DNA of 64,000 nucleotides, taken from NCBI RefSeq assembly GCF_013283665.1, contig NZ_JABEKU010000001.1, positions 1,364,001-1,428,000 of the forward strand, given 5' to 3'. Positions within the stretch are counted from its first letter, which is position 1. Every line of letters begins with the position of its first letter. Source of the DNA: Ensifer sesbaniae (lineage in GTDB: Bacteria > Pseudomonadota > Alphaproteobacteria > Rhizobiales > Rhizobiaceae). The notes beneath the pieces are model-generated. The model did no database searches. It was not told where the DNA came from and saw nothing but the letters and a program-made list of their open reading frames with translations. This document shows, in pieces, positions 38,054 through 47,483 of the stretch. A program made the position numbers and the translations under genes.

Positions 38054-38161
38054 GTTACAGCGCCGCGCGTCTCATTAGACGCGCAAAGGTCGCTGTACCA
38101 CTTTGATGTGCTGCATGTTTTTGTCCTTTGATCGGCTACGATCAAAGAACACATGCAGTAG
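38054..38161 (-). repeat. RIME-like element (copy F)
   Basis: Inverted copy with both stems nearly complete: TTACAGCGCCGCGCGTC...GCGCAAAGGTCGCTGTA and GCTGCATGTTTTTGTCCTTTGATCG...CATGCAGTA. It stands head-to-tail with copy G, 25 bp apart, in the radA-cvpA gap. Confidence 0.85.
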
Positions 38162-38186
38162 GGCATTTGCAGCCTTTTCGCGGCCC

Positions 38187-38293
38187 CTACAGCGCCGCGC
38201 GTCCTTTCGGGCGCGCAAAGGTCGCTGTAGCACATAGACCTGCTGCCTAGTTTTGCCCCTAAATCGATTCCGATTTAGGGAACCATGCAGTAG
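38187..38293 (-). repeat. RIME-like element (copy G)
   Basis: Second inverted copy in tandem with copy F: CTACAGCGCCGCGCGTCC...GTCGCTGTAG then TTTTGCCCCTAAATCG...CGATTTAGGGAACCATGCAG. Confidence 0.85.
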
Positions 38294-38317
38294 CGGCGGT
38301 CTGCGGCATCCGCTTCC

Positions 38318-39721
38318 TCAGTCTGCCTCTTCCACCGGCCTTAGCGCGTTTCGCGATCCCGCGATGCGCGCCACCAGATCCGGCAAACTCTCCATTTCGC
38401 TCCATCGGCCATTGCCGTTTTTCGGCAATTCGGTGGAAGCGGATGGCAGCACCGCCTGCGAGAACCCGAGTTTCTCGGCTTCTTTAAGGCGTTGTGCGGT
38501 ATGCGCAACCGGCCGGATGGCTCCCGACAAGCTGACTTCGCCGAAATAGACGCAATCTGCTGGAAGGGCAAGCCCGGCAAGCGACGAAACCAGTGCGGAA
38601 GCCACAGCTAGATCGGCGGCCGGCTCCGAAATGCGGTAACCGCCGGCGATATTGAGATAGACATCGTGCTGGCCGAGCCGAACGCCGCAATGGGCCTCGA
38701 GTACGGCGAGGATCATCGACAGCCGGGCGGAGTCCCAGCCGACGACGGCGCGCCGCGGCGTGCCGAGCGAAGTCGGCGCGACGAGGGCCTGGACTTCGAC
38801 GAGAACAGGGCGCGTGCCTTCCATGCCGGCAAAGACAGCCGCGCCCGGCGATTTCTCGTTTCGCTCGCCGAGAAACAGCTCGGACGGATTGGCCACTTCG
38901 CGCAGGCCCTTGTCGGACATCTCGAAGACGCCGATCTCGTCGGTCGGGCCGAAGCGGTTCTTGACGGTGCGTAGAATGCGATAGTGGTGACCGCGGTCGC
39001 CTTCGAAATAGAGCACCGCATCGACCATGTGCTCGACGACGCGCGGGCCGGCGATCTGCCCCTCTTTGGTGACATGGCCGACGAGAACGACGGCGGTTCC
39101 CGTCTGCTTGGCAAAGCGGATCATCGCCTGCACGCCGGTCCGAACCTGGGTCACCGTGCCGGGCGCCGAATCGACGATGTCGCTCCAGAGCGTCTGGATC
39201 GAGTCGATGATGACGAGGTCCGGACGTTTGCCATCGGCGAGCGTCGCGAGGATGTCCTCGACATTGGTCTCCGCGGCAAGCAGCACGTCGCTGTCAGCCG
39301 CACCCAGGCGCTGCGCACGCAGCCGCACCTGCGCCACCGCCTCTTCGCCGGAGACATAGATGACGCGGTGCTTGCGGCGCGATAGTGCTGCGGCCGCCTG
39401 CATCAGCACCGTCGATTTGCCGATCCCGGGATCGCCTCCGACGAGCAATGCCGAGCCGCGCACGAAACCGCCGCCGGTCACCCGGTCCAATTCCGAAATT
39501 CCGGTCTGGACGCGGGGTGCATCTTCGATATCGCCCGAAAGCGTGGTGAGCGCCACCGGGCGTCCCTTCTTCGGCGCGCGCGACGGACCGCCGCCGATGC
39601 CGGCCGTCGGATCCTCCTCGACAATGGTGTTCCACTCGCCGCAGCCTTCGCATTTGCCCGCCCAGCGGGTGTGGACGGTGCCGCAGTTCTGGCAGATGAA
39701 TTGTGTGCGGGCTTTCGCCAT
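38318..39721 (-). CDS. radA: DNA repair protein RadA
   Basis: RadA/Sms drives branch migration in homologous recombination. The 467-residue protein has an N-terminal C4 zinc finger (CQNCGTVHTRWAGKCEGC, residues 9-26), Walker A GDPGIGKST (about residue 96), the RadA-specific KNRFG motif (about residue 256), and a C-terminal Lon-protease-like domain (DVYLNIAGGYRI). The start at 39721 is a choice between two ATG codons two codons apart (39727 also possible). Confidence 0.96.
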   Translation of the reverse strand: MAKARTQFICQNCGTVHTRWAGKCEGCGEWNTIVEEDPTAGIGGGPSRAPKKGRPVALTTLSGDIEDAPRVQTGISELDRVTGGGFVRGSALLVGGDPGIGKSTVLMQAAAALSRRKHRVIYVSGEEAVAQVRLRAQRLGAADSDVLLAAETNVEDILATLADGKRPDLVIIDSIQTLWSDIVDSAPGTVTQVRTGVQAMIRFAKQTGTAVVLVGHVTKEGQIAGPRVVEHMVDAVLYFEGDRGHHYRILRTVKNRFGPTDEIGVFEMSDKGLREVANPSELFLGERNEKSPGAAVFAGMEGTRPVLVEVQALVAPTSLGTPRRAVVGWDSARLSMILAVLEAHCGVRLGQHDVYLNIAGGYRISEPAADLAVASALVSSLAGLALPADCVYFGEVSLSGAIRPVAHTAQRLKEAEKLGFSQAVLPSASTELPKNGNGRWSEMESLPDLVARIAGSRNALRPVEEAD

Positions 39722-39878
39722 CGGCATCGACTTTCGAAATCTGGAGGGCCACCGGCGGCCGCGCGGGGCGATGCCGTTGATGACGGGAGAATCACCTTTG
39801 TCGTCACATAATGCCGCGAAACGCGGAACAAAAGGTGAATTTTAGCGAGAGCCGCAGGGAATTTGCGGCAAAGCCGCG

Positions 39879-41018
39879 TCAGGCGGCGCCGACATAGTTC
39901 CTGATGTAGCGATGTCCGAGGCTGGTCAGCAGTTCGTAGCCGATCGTACCGCCGGCGCGCGCAACGTCGTCAATGGCGATGTTGCGGCCGAAGAGCTCGA
40001 TGTAATCACCCGGGCGTGCGGCACCTGCCGGAAGGTCGGTGACGTCGAACAGGCTGAGGTCCATGGTGACGCGCCCCACATGCGGCACGCGTTTGCCGTG
40101 CAGGAAGCCGAATGCCCCTGACGGAGTTGCCTGCCGCAGAGTCACGCCGCCGCCGGAGACGGAGCGATGGTAGCCATCGGCGTAGCCGACGGCGACGGTG
40201 GCGATGCGGCTGTCCCTGTCGAAGCGGGCGGAGGCGCCGTAGCTGGCCGTACCTCCGGCGGCAACTTCGCGAATCTGGATGATCCTGGCTTCGGCGGTCA
40301 CGACAGGCGTCATCGGGTTGACGGCATCGTTGACCGCCTCGCCGCCATAGACGGCAATGCCTGGTCGGGTGAGCTCGAAGTGATAGTCGGCGCCCAGGAA
40401 GACGCCGCCGGAATTGGCAAGGCTGGCATCGACACCCTCGTACGCAGCGGTTGCCTCGCGGAAACGCGCGAGCTGGTAGGCGTTCAACGGATGCTGCGGT
40501 TCGTCGGCGCAGGCGAGGTGGCTCATGACCAAGACGGGAGAGAAGCTTGCGGGCCGCGCCGGGTCGTTGGCAAGCGCCACGGCGGCCTCGACCGAGAGGC
40601 CCAACCGGTTCATGCCGGTATCGACATGCAGGACGCAGGGGTGATCACCGCGTTCGGAAAGCGCGGCCATGAACACCGCAAGCTGCTCCTCGGAATTGAT
40701 GATGGGCACGAGATCATTGTCGAAAAAGAGCTCTTCGTTTCCCGGCCACATGCCGGCGAGAATGTAGATGCGGCCCTCCGGAACGAGTGGCCGCAGCTCG
40801 GCACCTTCCTCGGCATTGGCGACGAAAAAGTCGCGCGCGCCGGCCGCATAGAGGGTGGGGGCGGCGTGTTCGATACCGAGCCCGTAGGCGTTCGCCTTCA
40901 AGACCGCTGCCGCCCGCGCCTTGCCGGAGAGGGCATTCATCGCCCGCCAATTGTCGGCAAGCGCACCGAGATCGATGGTGAGGCGGTTGGAGGCGGAAAG
41001 GAATTCGGGAGGAAGCAT
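39879..41018 (-). CDS. alr: Alanine racemase
   Basis: Alr converts L-alanine to D-alanine for peptidoglycan. The 379-residue PLP enzyme has the Schiff-base lysine in AVLKANAYGLG (about residue 41) and the second catalytic tyrosine in ASYGASARFD (about residue 268). HVDTGMNRLG and GRVTMDLSL are further motifs. The minus-strand frame stays open far upstream to 41978, but that extension lies opposite the AraC gene and lacks alanine racemase sequence, so the start at 41018 (MLPPEF) is used. It has no strong ribosome site. Confidence 0.94.
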   Translation of the reverse strand: MLPPEFLSASNRLTIDLGALADNWRAMNALSGKARAAAVLKANAYGLGIEHAAPTLYAAGARDFFVANAEEGAELRPLVPEGRIYILAGMWPGNEELFFDNDLVPIINSEEQLAVFMAALSERGDHPCVLHVDTGMNRLGLSVEAAVALANDPARPASFSPVLVMSHLACADEPQHPLNAYQLARFREATAAYEGVDASLANSGGVFLGADYHFELTRPGIAVYGGEAVNDAVNPMTPVVTAEARIIQIREVAAGGTASYGASARFDRDSRIATVAVGYADGYHRSVSGGGVTLRQATPSGAFGFLHGKRVPHVGRVTMDLSLFDVTDLPAGAARPGDYIELFGRNIAIDDVARAGGTIGYELLTSLGHRYIRNYVGAA

Positions 41019-41168
41019 GCCGGACACTCTGCGTGGACGATACGAAGAGCAATACAGCCAACGGCCCATGGTCGCAAATGCTCGCCTGTCGCACGTCCAC
41101 GCGGGCTGTGTCGGGAACCAAGCACTTTTGTGCAAGACGGGGTCGCCTCGGACCACTATGTTTCCCGC

Positions 41169-42026
41169 ATGCAGACGATTTCGCAGCAACAGGCCATCGA
41201 TGACACGCCGATTGAGGGCGCCGAACGCACGCGCTTCTGGCGGGATGCTCGTTTCATGGGGATGGAATGCCTGACGGCGACCTTCATCACCCACGAATTC
41301 GCGCCGCATGCGCACGAGACCTTCAGCATCGGTGCGATCGAGGCGGGTTCGCAGATCAGCAAGATCAAGGGCGAGCGCTCGGAAGCAGGACCTGGGTTCT
41401 TCTACCTGATCAATCCCGACGAGATCCACGACGGTCATCCCGGCGGCAGCGGCTATCGCTACCGCATGGTCTATCCGAGCGCCGAGCTTTTGGTGAACAT
41501 CATCGAGGACGTGACCGGCCGCTCCTTCAAGGGAACGCCGTCCTTCTCGAAACGTGTGCTGCAGGATCCGGACCTCGCCTTGTCCTTTCATCACGCGCAC
41601 CGAACGCTCGAGCTGGCGGGCGGTCAACTCGAGGCCGAAGAGAGAATGTTCGGCGTGCTTGCGGCGATGTTCGAGAGGCACGGCAGTACGATCATCACCC
41701 CGATCGAGACGCGCGAGCAGTCCGCCGTGCATCGGGTGCGAGACTATTTGGTCGAGAATTACGTTGAAGACGTCGGGCTCGAGGAGCTGGCCAAGGTCGC
41801 AGGGCTCAGCCGCGCGCACCTGATCCGTGCCTTCCGCAAGGAGTTTCACATCACTCCGCATGCCTTTTTGACCGACAAGCGCGTGCGTGCTGCCAAGACC
41901 TTGCTCAGGCATGGCTGGTCGGCGGTGGATGCGGCCTATCAGTGCGGCTTTGCCGATCAGGCGCATTTCAGTCGCCACTTCAAGGCGCGCACCGGGGTGA
42001 CTCCGGGCGCCTTTCGCGCCGGCTAA
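41169..42026 (+). CDS. AraC-family transcriptional regulator
   Basis: A 285-residue regulator. The N-terminal cupin-type sensor domain shows the histidine-rich strand ITHEFAPHAHETFSIGAIEAG. The C-terminal domain has two helix-turn-helix units: LEELAKVAGLSRAHLIRAFR (about residue 199) and VDAAYQCGFADQAHFSRHFKARTG, the AraC signature. It sits directly upstream of azlC/azlD on the same strand and probably regulates them in response to an amino acid. The ATG at 41169 is the first clear start; the open frame further upstream is antisense to alr. Confidence 0.9.
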   Translation: MQTISQQQAIDDTPIEGAERTRFWRDARFMGMECLTATFITHEFAPHAHETFSIGAIEAGSQISKIKGERSEAGPGFFYLINPDEIHDGHPGGSGYRYRMVYPSAELLVNIIEDVTGRSFKGTPSFSKRVLQDPDLALSFHHAHRTLELAGGQLEAEERMFGVLAAMFERHGSTIITPIETREQSAVHRVRDYLVENYVEDVGLEELAKVAGLSRAHLIRAFRKEFHITPHAFLTDKRVRAAKTLLRHGWSAVDAAYQCGFADQAHFSRHFKARTGVTPGAFRAG

Positions 42027-42073
42027 AGCGGGATGAGGAAAGGTGCGTGCGGTTTTTCCGCCCGCATCCCGCT
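42027..42073. repeat. Family-2 palindrome, first module
   Basis: AGCGGGATGAGGAAAGG...TTTTTCCGCCCGCATCCCGCT directly after the AraC gene stop. Confidence 0.7.
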
Positions 42074-42148
42074 GTTACTCATGGGAGCAATCACTTTCGT
42101 TCAATACGGGAGCCGCTCCAGCCTTTAGACGTTCTCCGTTTCGCGCAA

Positions 42149-42865
42149 ATGGAGCCAGCGACGTTGCAGGTAAGAAGTGCATTTCAAGAATTTCGCGCCG
42201 CGGCGATCGCGATGACGCCGCTGATCGTCGCCGTCATGCCGATCGGCTTGGTGTTCGGTGCAGTGGCGGCGGCCAAGGGGCTGACGCCGGCGGAGGTGAC
42301 GCTGATGAGCGCGCTGGTCTTTGCCGGCGGGTCGCAATTCGTCGCCATGGATATCTGGACGCATCCGGCCTCCTGGGCTGCACTCGGTTTCTCGGCCCTG
42401 CTGGTCAACATCCGCCATGTGCTGATGAGCGCCTCGATCGGCAGCAAGCTCGACAGTTTCTCCGGGCCGGCGCGCTATGCCTCCATGCTGCTTCTCGCCG
42501 ATGAAATCTGGGCCATGGCCGAGATGCGCGCGAGCAATGGCAAGCTGACGCCCGCCTGGTATGCCGGCCTGGCCGTGCCCTTCTACTGCGCCTGGGTGCT
42601 GACGAGCCTGACGGGCGCGATGCTTGGCGCCCTGCTCGGCGATCCGAAACTCATCGGTCTCGACTTCGCCTTCCCGGCCGTTTTCATCATATTGGTCATG
42701 GGCTTTTGGAAGGGGCGCGAAACGGGCGCCGTGCTGGCCGCAAGCGCTTGTGCGGCGGTGGTCACGCATCAGTTGCTGCCGGGGGTGTGGTATATCGCGG
42801 CCGGCGCCGCCGCCGGCGTCGTCGTGGCCGTGCTATCCGGCGGACGCAAGGAGGCCCACGCATGA
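42149..42865 (+). CDS. azlC: AzlC-family branched-chain amino acid permease
   Basis: A 238-residue membrane protein with about seven hydrophobic segments. It pairs with AzlD to export branched-chain amino acids or analogues. Family segments are MPIGLVFGAVAAAKGLTPAEV, SALVFAGGSQFVA (about residue 52) and NIRHVLMSASI. The ATG at 42149 is chosen because earlier in-frame starts lie within the palindromic repeat or the AraC gene. It overlaps azlD by 4 bases. Confidence 0.92.
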   Translation: MEPATLQVRSAFQEFRAAAIAMTPLIVAVMPIGLVFGAVAAAKGLTPAEVTLMSALVFAGGSQFVAMDIWTHPASWAALGFSALLVNIRHVLMSASIGSKLDSFSGPARYASMLLLADEIWAMAEMRASNGKLTPAWYAGLAVPFYCAWVLTSLTGAMLGALLGDPKLIGLDFAFPAVFIILVMGFWKGRETGAVLAASACAAVVTHQLLPGVWYIAAGAAAGVVVAVLSGGRKEAHA

Positions 42866-43173
42866 CCGTCGATCTCGACGCACTGCTTGCGATCCTGGCC
42901 ATGGCAGTCGCGACTATCGCGACCCGCATCGGCGGCCTTATTCTGATCCGCTACGTGACGATCGGAGAAAACCAGAAGCGCGCCCTCGAAGCCATTCCGC
43001 CAGCGGTTCTGATGGCGGTCATCGCTCCGACGGCACTGGTCACCGGCCCCTCCGAAACGATTGCGGCTGCCGCGACGGCCGTTGCCGCAACCAGGTTGCC
43101 GCTCTTGGCATCCGTTGCCATCGGGGTGATTTCGGTGGCACTGTTGCGTCAGGTTCTGGGTGGTGCCTGGTAA
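42862..43173 (+). CDS. azlD: AzlD-family small permease subunit
   Basis: A 103-residue membrane protein with three or four hydrophobic segments and the AzlD segment RALEAIPPAVLMAVIAPT. Its ATG overlaps the azlC stop (ATGA), which fits a two-subunit exporter made in equal amounts. GGAGGC lies upstream within azlC. The next gene, dnaB, is convergent. Confidence 0.92.
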   Translation: MTVDLDALLAILAMAVATIATRIGGLILIRYVTIGENQKRALEAIPPAVLMAVIAPTALVTGPSETIAAAATAVAATRLPLLASVAIGVISVALLRQVLGGAW

Positions 43174-43214
43174 AAGGTTGGACCGTCGCGCCTGGGCGGC
43201 TCACTATGAAGTGA

Positions 43215-43255
43215 GAGCGGGATGGGAAACCGCAAACATTTTTCCCATCCCGCTC
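43215..43255. repeat. Family-2 palindrome between azlD and dnaB
   Basis: GAGCGGGATGGGAAA...TTTCCCATCCCGCTC. It is the only structure between the two convergent genes and may serve as a transcription stop. Confidence 0.75.
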
Positions 43256-43274
43256 CGGCCGCCCCCACGGAACT

Positions 43275-44777
43275 TTAGTGTTCTTCGTACTGGCTGAAGG
43301 AAGGATCGGCGAGGTCGGCGAAACGCGTGTATTCCGACTGGAATGCGAGCTTCACGGTACCGGTCGGTCCGTGGCGCTGCTTGGCGATGATCACATCGGC
43401 CGTGCCCTTCACCTGCTCCATCTTCATCTTCCACTCTTCGTACTTCGGGTCGAACTCGTCGCGCGGCTCCAGGTTCTTCACGTAGTATTCCTCACGGAAC
43501 ACGAAGAGCACCACGTCGGCGTCCTGCTCGATCGAGCCCGATTCACGAAGGTCGGAGAGCTGCGGGCGCTTGTCTTCGCGGCTTTCCACCTGACGGGAGA
43601 GCTGTGACAGCGCGATGATCGGAACGTTCAGTTCCTTGCCGAGCGCCTTGAGGCCCGTGGTGATCTGGGTGATTTCCTGCACGCGGTTGTCGCTGGATTT
43701 GCCCGATCCGGTCATGAGTTGGATATAGTCCACCACCAGGCAGTCGAGGCCACGCTGGCGCTTCAGGCGTCGAGCGCGGGCGGAAAGCTGGGCGATCGAG
43801 ATACCACCGGTCTGGTCGATATAGAGCGGCACCTTCTGCATCATCTGAGAGCAGGCGACGAGCTTTTCGAAATCGGCCTCGGAAATGTCACCGCGGCGGA
43901 TCTTCGACGAGGAGACCTCAGTCTGCTCGGAGATGATACGGGTGGCGAGCTGTTCGGACGACATTTCGAGCGAGTAGAAGCCGACGACGCCGCCATTCTT
44001 CGCCTTGAACGAACCATCCGCCTGGACTTCGGGCTCGTAGGCGGCAGCGATGTTATAGGCGATGTTGGTGGCAAGCGAGGTCTTGCCCATGCCCGGACGT
44101 CCGGCGAGCACGATCAAGTCCGAGCGCTGCAGGCCGCCCATGCGGGCGTCGAGCGAATGGATGCCGGTCGAGATGCCGGAGAGGCTGCCGTCGCGTTCGA
44201 AGGCGGCACCGGCCATGTCGATCGCGAGTGCCACGGCATCGTTGAACGACTGGAAGCCGCCGTCGTAGCGGCCGGTTTCGGCCAGTTCGAACAGGCGGCG
44301 TTCGGCGTCCTCGATCTGGCCCTGGGGCGGCATGTCGAGCGGCGCGTCATAGGCGATGTTGACCATGTCCTCGCCGATCGTGATCAGCGAACGGCGAAGC
44401 GCCAGGTCGTAGATCGCCCGGCCATAGTCTTCCGCATTGATGATCGACACGGCTTCGGCGGCAAGGCGTGCGAGGTACTGGGCAACCGTCAGGTCGCCCA
44501 CCTTCTCGTCGGCCTTCAGGAAGGTCTTGATGGTGACCGGGTTCGCGGTCTTGCCCATGCGGATGATGTCGCCGGCGACCTCGAAGATCTTGCGGTGCAG
44601 CGGCTCGTAGAGATGCACCGGTTTCAGGAAGTCCGAGACGCGGTAAAAGGCGTCGTTGTTGACGAGGATCGCGCCGAGCAGAGCCTGTTCGGCCTCGAGG
44701 TTGTTCGGCGCCTCGCGATAGTGCTGGTCCACCTGATCGTTGCTGATAGGGGATAGCTTTCGCGCCGCGTCGTTCAT
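43275..44777 (-). CDS. dnaB: Replicative DNA helicase DnaB
   Basis: A 500-residue hexameric helicase that unwinds DNA at the replication fork. The N-terminal domain (NNLEAEQALLGAILVNNDAF) binds primase, and the C-terminal RecA-like ATPase has Walker A GRPGMGKTS (about residue 227) and Walker B in CLVVDYIQLM (about residue 350). LSQLSRQVESREDKRP and DLRESGSIEQDADVV are DnaB signatures. No intein is present, as length and motifs are continuous. Confidence 0.97.
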   Translation of the reverse strand: MNDAARKLSPISNDQVDQHYREAPNNLEAEQALLGAILVNNDAFYRVSDFLKPVHLYEPLHRKIFEVAGDIIRMGKTANPVTIKTFLKADEKVGDLTVAQYLARLAAEAVSIINAEDYGRAIYDLALRRSLITIGEDMVNIAYDAPLDMPPQGQIEDAERRLFELAETGRYDGGFQSFNDAVALAIDMAGAAFERDGSLSGISTGIHSLDARMGGLQRSDLIVLAGRPGMGKTSLATNIAYNIAAAYEPEVQADGSFKAKNGGVVGFYSLEMSSEQLATRIISEQTEVSSSKIRRGDISEADFEKLVACSQMMQKVPLYIDQTGGISIAQLSARARRLKRQRGLDCLVVDYIQLMTGSGKSSDNRVQEITQITTGLKALGKELNVPIIALSQLSRQVESREDKRPQLSDLRESGSIEQDADVVLFVFREEYYVKNLEPRDEFDPKYEEWKMKMEQVKGTADVIIAKQRHGPTGTVKLAFQSEYTRFADLADPSFSQYEEH

Positions 44778-44962
44778 GTCGTTTTATCTCTGCCTCTGTC
44801 TGGTGTGGAACCGGTTTGCGATCTGCCGCGAGCCGGGTCAAGTGCAGGCGGGACACACTCGCAAAGCGTCTCATCGCGGCCTGGCGCTTTTCCCGTTGTT
44901 CGACTGATCCACAGGCCGGGTTCACAAAAGCGTAGAATCTCGCCTTCCCACAAAGTTGGACG

Positions 44963-45362
44963 TTGACGAACGAATCACCCAACCGGGCTTCCGGAAGTGT
45001 AGCTCTCTCCCTGATCCGCACAATTCTCCATCTTGACCAGCGCGAACTGCCGGTGAGCGAGACGCCGACGCTGGTGCGCCCGCTCGACGGCATGGAGAAG
45101 CAGGGTTTCATCGAGCGGCGGGAAGTTCCACGCTCAACACGGGCTGCGCCGCTTTGCTGAAATCAGCATCGCCGGCTTCGTCATCGTCTCCTTGATGAAC
45201 GTCTTCGTTTCCGACCTGCATTCGGCATCGTCGTCCGCTTCATCAGCGGCATCGCCGCCGCACCGATGTCGACGCTCGGCTTCTCGGCGGTCGTGCGCGT
45301 CGACAAGGATGCGCCGGGCCCGGCGACTGGCCATGCCGTGCCCGTCGCTGCGCCGGGGTAGG
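44963..45362 (+). pseudogene. Decayed MarR-like regulator and adjoining fragment
   Basis: In the 678-bp gap between dnaB and rplI, bases 44963-45160 encode a fragment containing ETPTLVRPLDGMEKQGFIERRE, the recognition helix and wing of a MarR regulator, but no full-length gene exists. From about 45160, one frame reads IAGFVIVSLMNVFVSDLHS. After a frame change near 45220, another reads FGIVVRFISGIAAAPMSTLGFS to a TAG near 45360. The pieces look like remnants of a regulator plus a second, possibly membrane, protein. Bases 44778-44962 show nothing else. Confidence 0.5.
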
Positions 45363-45402
45363 CTGCCGTCTTACGTGAAGAGGCTTAGAAAGAAGGGCCC
45401 AG

Positions 45403-45432
45403 AAAAAAGCCCGGATCGATGACCCGGGCTTT
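45403..45432 (-). terminator. rplI terminator
   Basis: On the minus strand, AAAGCCCGGGTC...GATCCGGGCTTTTTT: a strong stem with a T-run, 24 bp past the rplI stop. Confidence 0.9.
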
Positions 45433-45455
45433 CGCATGTCGAATAGCCGTTAGGC

Positions 45456-46031
45456 TTATTCTTCTTCGCCTTCGAATTCGGCTTCCGGGTTAAAGAAGTC
45501 TTCCGGCTTCAGAGCGTCTTCGTCGACGCCGTAGATGGCGTCGGCCGAGGTCAGGCTTTCGCCCTTGGTCTGGCGCTCGGCTTCTTCAGCCGAACGGGCA
45601 ACGTTGACTTCAACCGAGATCTCGACTTCCGAGTGCAGGTGCAGCGTGACCTTGTGCAGGCCGATCGACTTGATCGGGTGGTTGAGGTCAACCTGGTTGC
45701 GGCCGACGTTGAAGCCTTCGGCAGCGAGCACTTCGATGATGTCGCGAGCGGCAACCGAACCGTAGAGCTGGCCGGTTTCGCCAGCGGAGCGGACGATGAT
45801 GAAGGACTTGCCGTCGAGCTTTTCGGCAACCGCCTGGGCTTCCGACTTGCGCTCGAGGTTACGGGCTTCGAGCGTCGAACGCTCGGCTTCGAAACGGGCC
45901 TTGTTGGCAGCGTTGGCGCGCAGTGCCTTGCCGAGCGGCAGGAGGTAGTTGCGGGCAAAGCCGTCGCGAACCTTTACGGTGTCGCCCATCTGGCCGAGCT
46001 TGGCGATACGTTCGAGAAGAATGACTTCCAT
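45456..46031 (-). CDS. rplI: 50S ribosomal protein L9
   Basis: A 191-residue L9. The N-terminal rRNA-binding domain ([36 protein letters not shown]) is typical, followed by the long connecting helix. It is about 40 residues longer than E. coli L9, with an acidic tail ([15 protein letters not shown]), as in other rhizobial L9 proteins. It is the last gene of the rpsF-rpsR-DUF2232-rplI series. Confidence 0.97.
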   Translation of the reverse strand: MEVILLERIAKLGQMGDTVKVRDGFARNYLLPLGKALRANAANKARFEAERSTLEARNLERKSEAQAVAEKLDGKSFIIVRSAGETGQLYGSVAARDIIEVLAAEGFNVGRNQVDLNHPIKSIGLHKVTLHLHSEVEISVEVNVARSAEEAERQTKGESLTSADAIYGVDEDALKPEDFFNPEAEFEGEEE

Positions 46032-46063
46032 GTTGGTTTCCTTTCAGAGTTTCAGTTCGTTGG

Positions 46064-47017
46064 TCAATTTTTTCCCACCGGCGTGACTGCGATGGTGCGT
46101 CGCGTATCGATCAGGCCGGACAGGAGGAAGAAGAATGCCGGGATCGTGAACACGAGCACCGACAGGTATGCGATCCACAGCACGGGAAGCCGCCAGGACT
46201 TGCCGCGCGTGCGGAAATGGAAGGAGGCGAAGCCGGCGAGCAGAAAACCTGCGCCGAAGGTTCCGCAGATCAGTGCGCCGATCGTCGCGGGAGCGCCGCC
46301 GAGGAAGGTCATGACCAGACCGCCGAGGAAAATGAAGATCGCGTTGCGGTGCATGCGCAGCGTCGACGGGATATCCTCGCGCGGGCGCAACGACCGGCCC
46401 GATATCTGCACGATGCGGGTTGCGACGTAGTAGGCGGTAAAGAGCATCAATACCCAGATCGCGCCCTGAACGAGCGGCAGGGCCAGCGTGAAGAGCGACT
46501 TGATCTGGGCCACGGCAGCGACGTCCGGATTGTAGCCCGGATCCTGCGCCTTCACCGCCTCAATGACGATATCGACCATGCGGTCGGAAATGTCGGAGCC
46601 ATAGCCGACGATGAAGCCGACGATGATCATGCCGATGGTCACGAGGCCGGCGAGGTGGCTGAGGATATCGGACAGCGGATACCAGGCAAGTGCCTCGTCC
46701 GGGCCGCCGAGTTCGGAAGCCGGGCGGGCGAGATTGGCGAGGTGGCTGAGCCAGCCGGCGGGGATCAGCGTGACGACGAGAATCAGCAGTGCGAAATGGG
46801 GCGAGACGAGCGCGGCGGCGGTGGCGCCGGCGCTGGCGATCGCAGCAATCGCCGCGGCGTTGCCCCAGCCGAGGCCGGCAATCAGGATCGGGAGTGCGGA
46901 AGCGGCATAAAGGACGATGGCAAGAGACGGCTGCGTGTTCGCGCCCATCGACAAGAGGGCGGCGGTAAAGCCGGCGAGAATGCCGGTCAGCAGCGATGTC
47001 CTGTTCACATTCGTCAC
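46064..47017 (-). CDS. DUF2232 membrane protein in the ribosomal S6 operon
   Basis: A 317-residue protein with about eight hydrophobic segments; the function is unknown. It lies between rpsR and rplI, the usual place of this family in alphaproteobacteria. The proposed start is GTG at 47017 (VTNVNRT), with AGGACAG 8 bp upstream; a longer frame from 47092 has weaker support. A possible role in envelope or sporulation-like processes is suggested for distant homologues, but nothing in the sequence shows it. Confidence 0.8.
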   Translation of the reverse strand: MTNVNRTSLLTGILAGFTAALLSMGANTQPSLAIVLYAASALPILIAGLGWGNAAAIAAIASAGATAAALVSPHFALLILVVTLIPAGWLSHLANLARPASELGGPDEALAWYPLSDILSHLAGLVTIGMIIVGFIVGYGSDISDRMVDIVIEAVKAQDPGYNPDVAAVAQIKSLFTLALPLVQGAIWVLMLFTAYYVATRIVQISGRSLRPREDIPSTLRMHRNAIFIFLGGLVMTFLGGAPATIGALICGTFGAGFLLAGFASFHFRTRGKSWRLPVLWIAYLSVLVFTIPAFFFLLSGLIDTRRTIAVTPVGKN

Positions 47018-47124
47018 GTTCGCTGTCCTGCTTCGTGCAGTTAGGGGATGGCAAAGGCCCGGCCCCAGCATGGGATTTTGGCGCTTTCGCACCGGTTCCG
47101 ATCCGCGCCCACCGCGGAAGGGAG

Positions 47125-47155
47125 GGAAAAGGCGCTCACGTCGGGGGAGCGCCTT
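47125..47155 (-). terminator. Hairpin after rpsR
   Basis: Arms AAGGCGCTC / GAGCGCCTT with a TTTCCC tail on the minus strand, between rpsR and the DUF2232 gene. It may cut downstream expression partly. Confidence 0.65.
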
Positions 47156-47208
47156 GCCCCGGAGTCAGTTTCCGTCGAGTCAGATGACCAACGGAGAGTC
47201 AGCCGTTC

Positions 47209-47457
47209 TTAGGAAACGACGTAGGGCAGCAGGCCGAGGAAGCGTGCACGCTTGATCGCCTGGGCGAGTTCGCGCTGCTTCTTCTGGGAAACGGCCGTGA
47301 TGCGGGAAGGAACGATCTTGCCGCGCTCGGAAATGTAGCGCTGCAGCAGACGGATGTCCTTGTAGTCGATCCGCGGAGCGTTTGCGCCCGAGAAGGGGCA
47401 GGTCTTGCGGCGGCGGTGGAACGGGCGACGAACCGGAGCGGAAGAAACTTCAGCCAT
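47209..47457 (-). CDS. rpsR: 30S ribosomal protein S18
   Basis: An 82-residue small-subunit protein that binds 16S rRNA beside S6. The family core [20 protein letters not shown] and [31 protein letters not shown] is complete. It follows rpsF by 26 bp in the usual order. Confidence 0.98.
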   Translation of the reverse strand: MAEVSSAPVRRPFHRRRKTCPFSGANAPRIDYKDIRLLQRYISERGKIVPSRITAVSQKKQRELAQAIKRARFLGLLPYVVS

Positions 47458-47483
47458 TGTCTTTATCTCCTAAAGCTTCTTGA

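Noticed and set aside
40167-41168. Long plus-strand extension upstream of the AraC gene
   Set aside because: It lies opposite alr and carries no AraC-type sequence; the regulator starts at 41169.
41100-41168. Short palindrome AGCACTTTTGTGCA-like upstream of the AraC gene as an operator
   Set aside because: The arms are too short and imperfect to separate from chance.
41019-41978. Minus-strand N-terminal extension of the alanine racemase frame
   Set aside because: It is antisense to the AraC gene, and alanine racemase similarity begins only at MLPPEF (41018).
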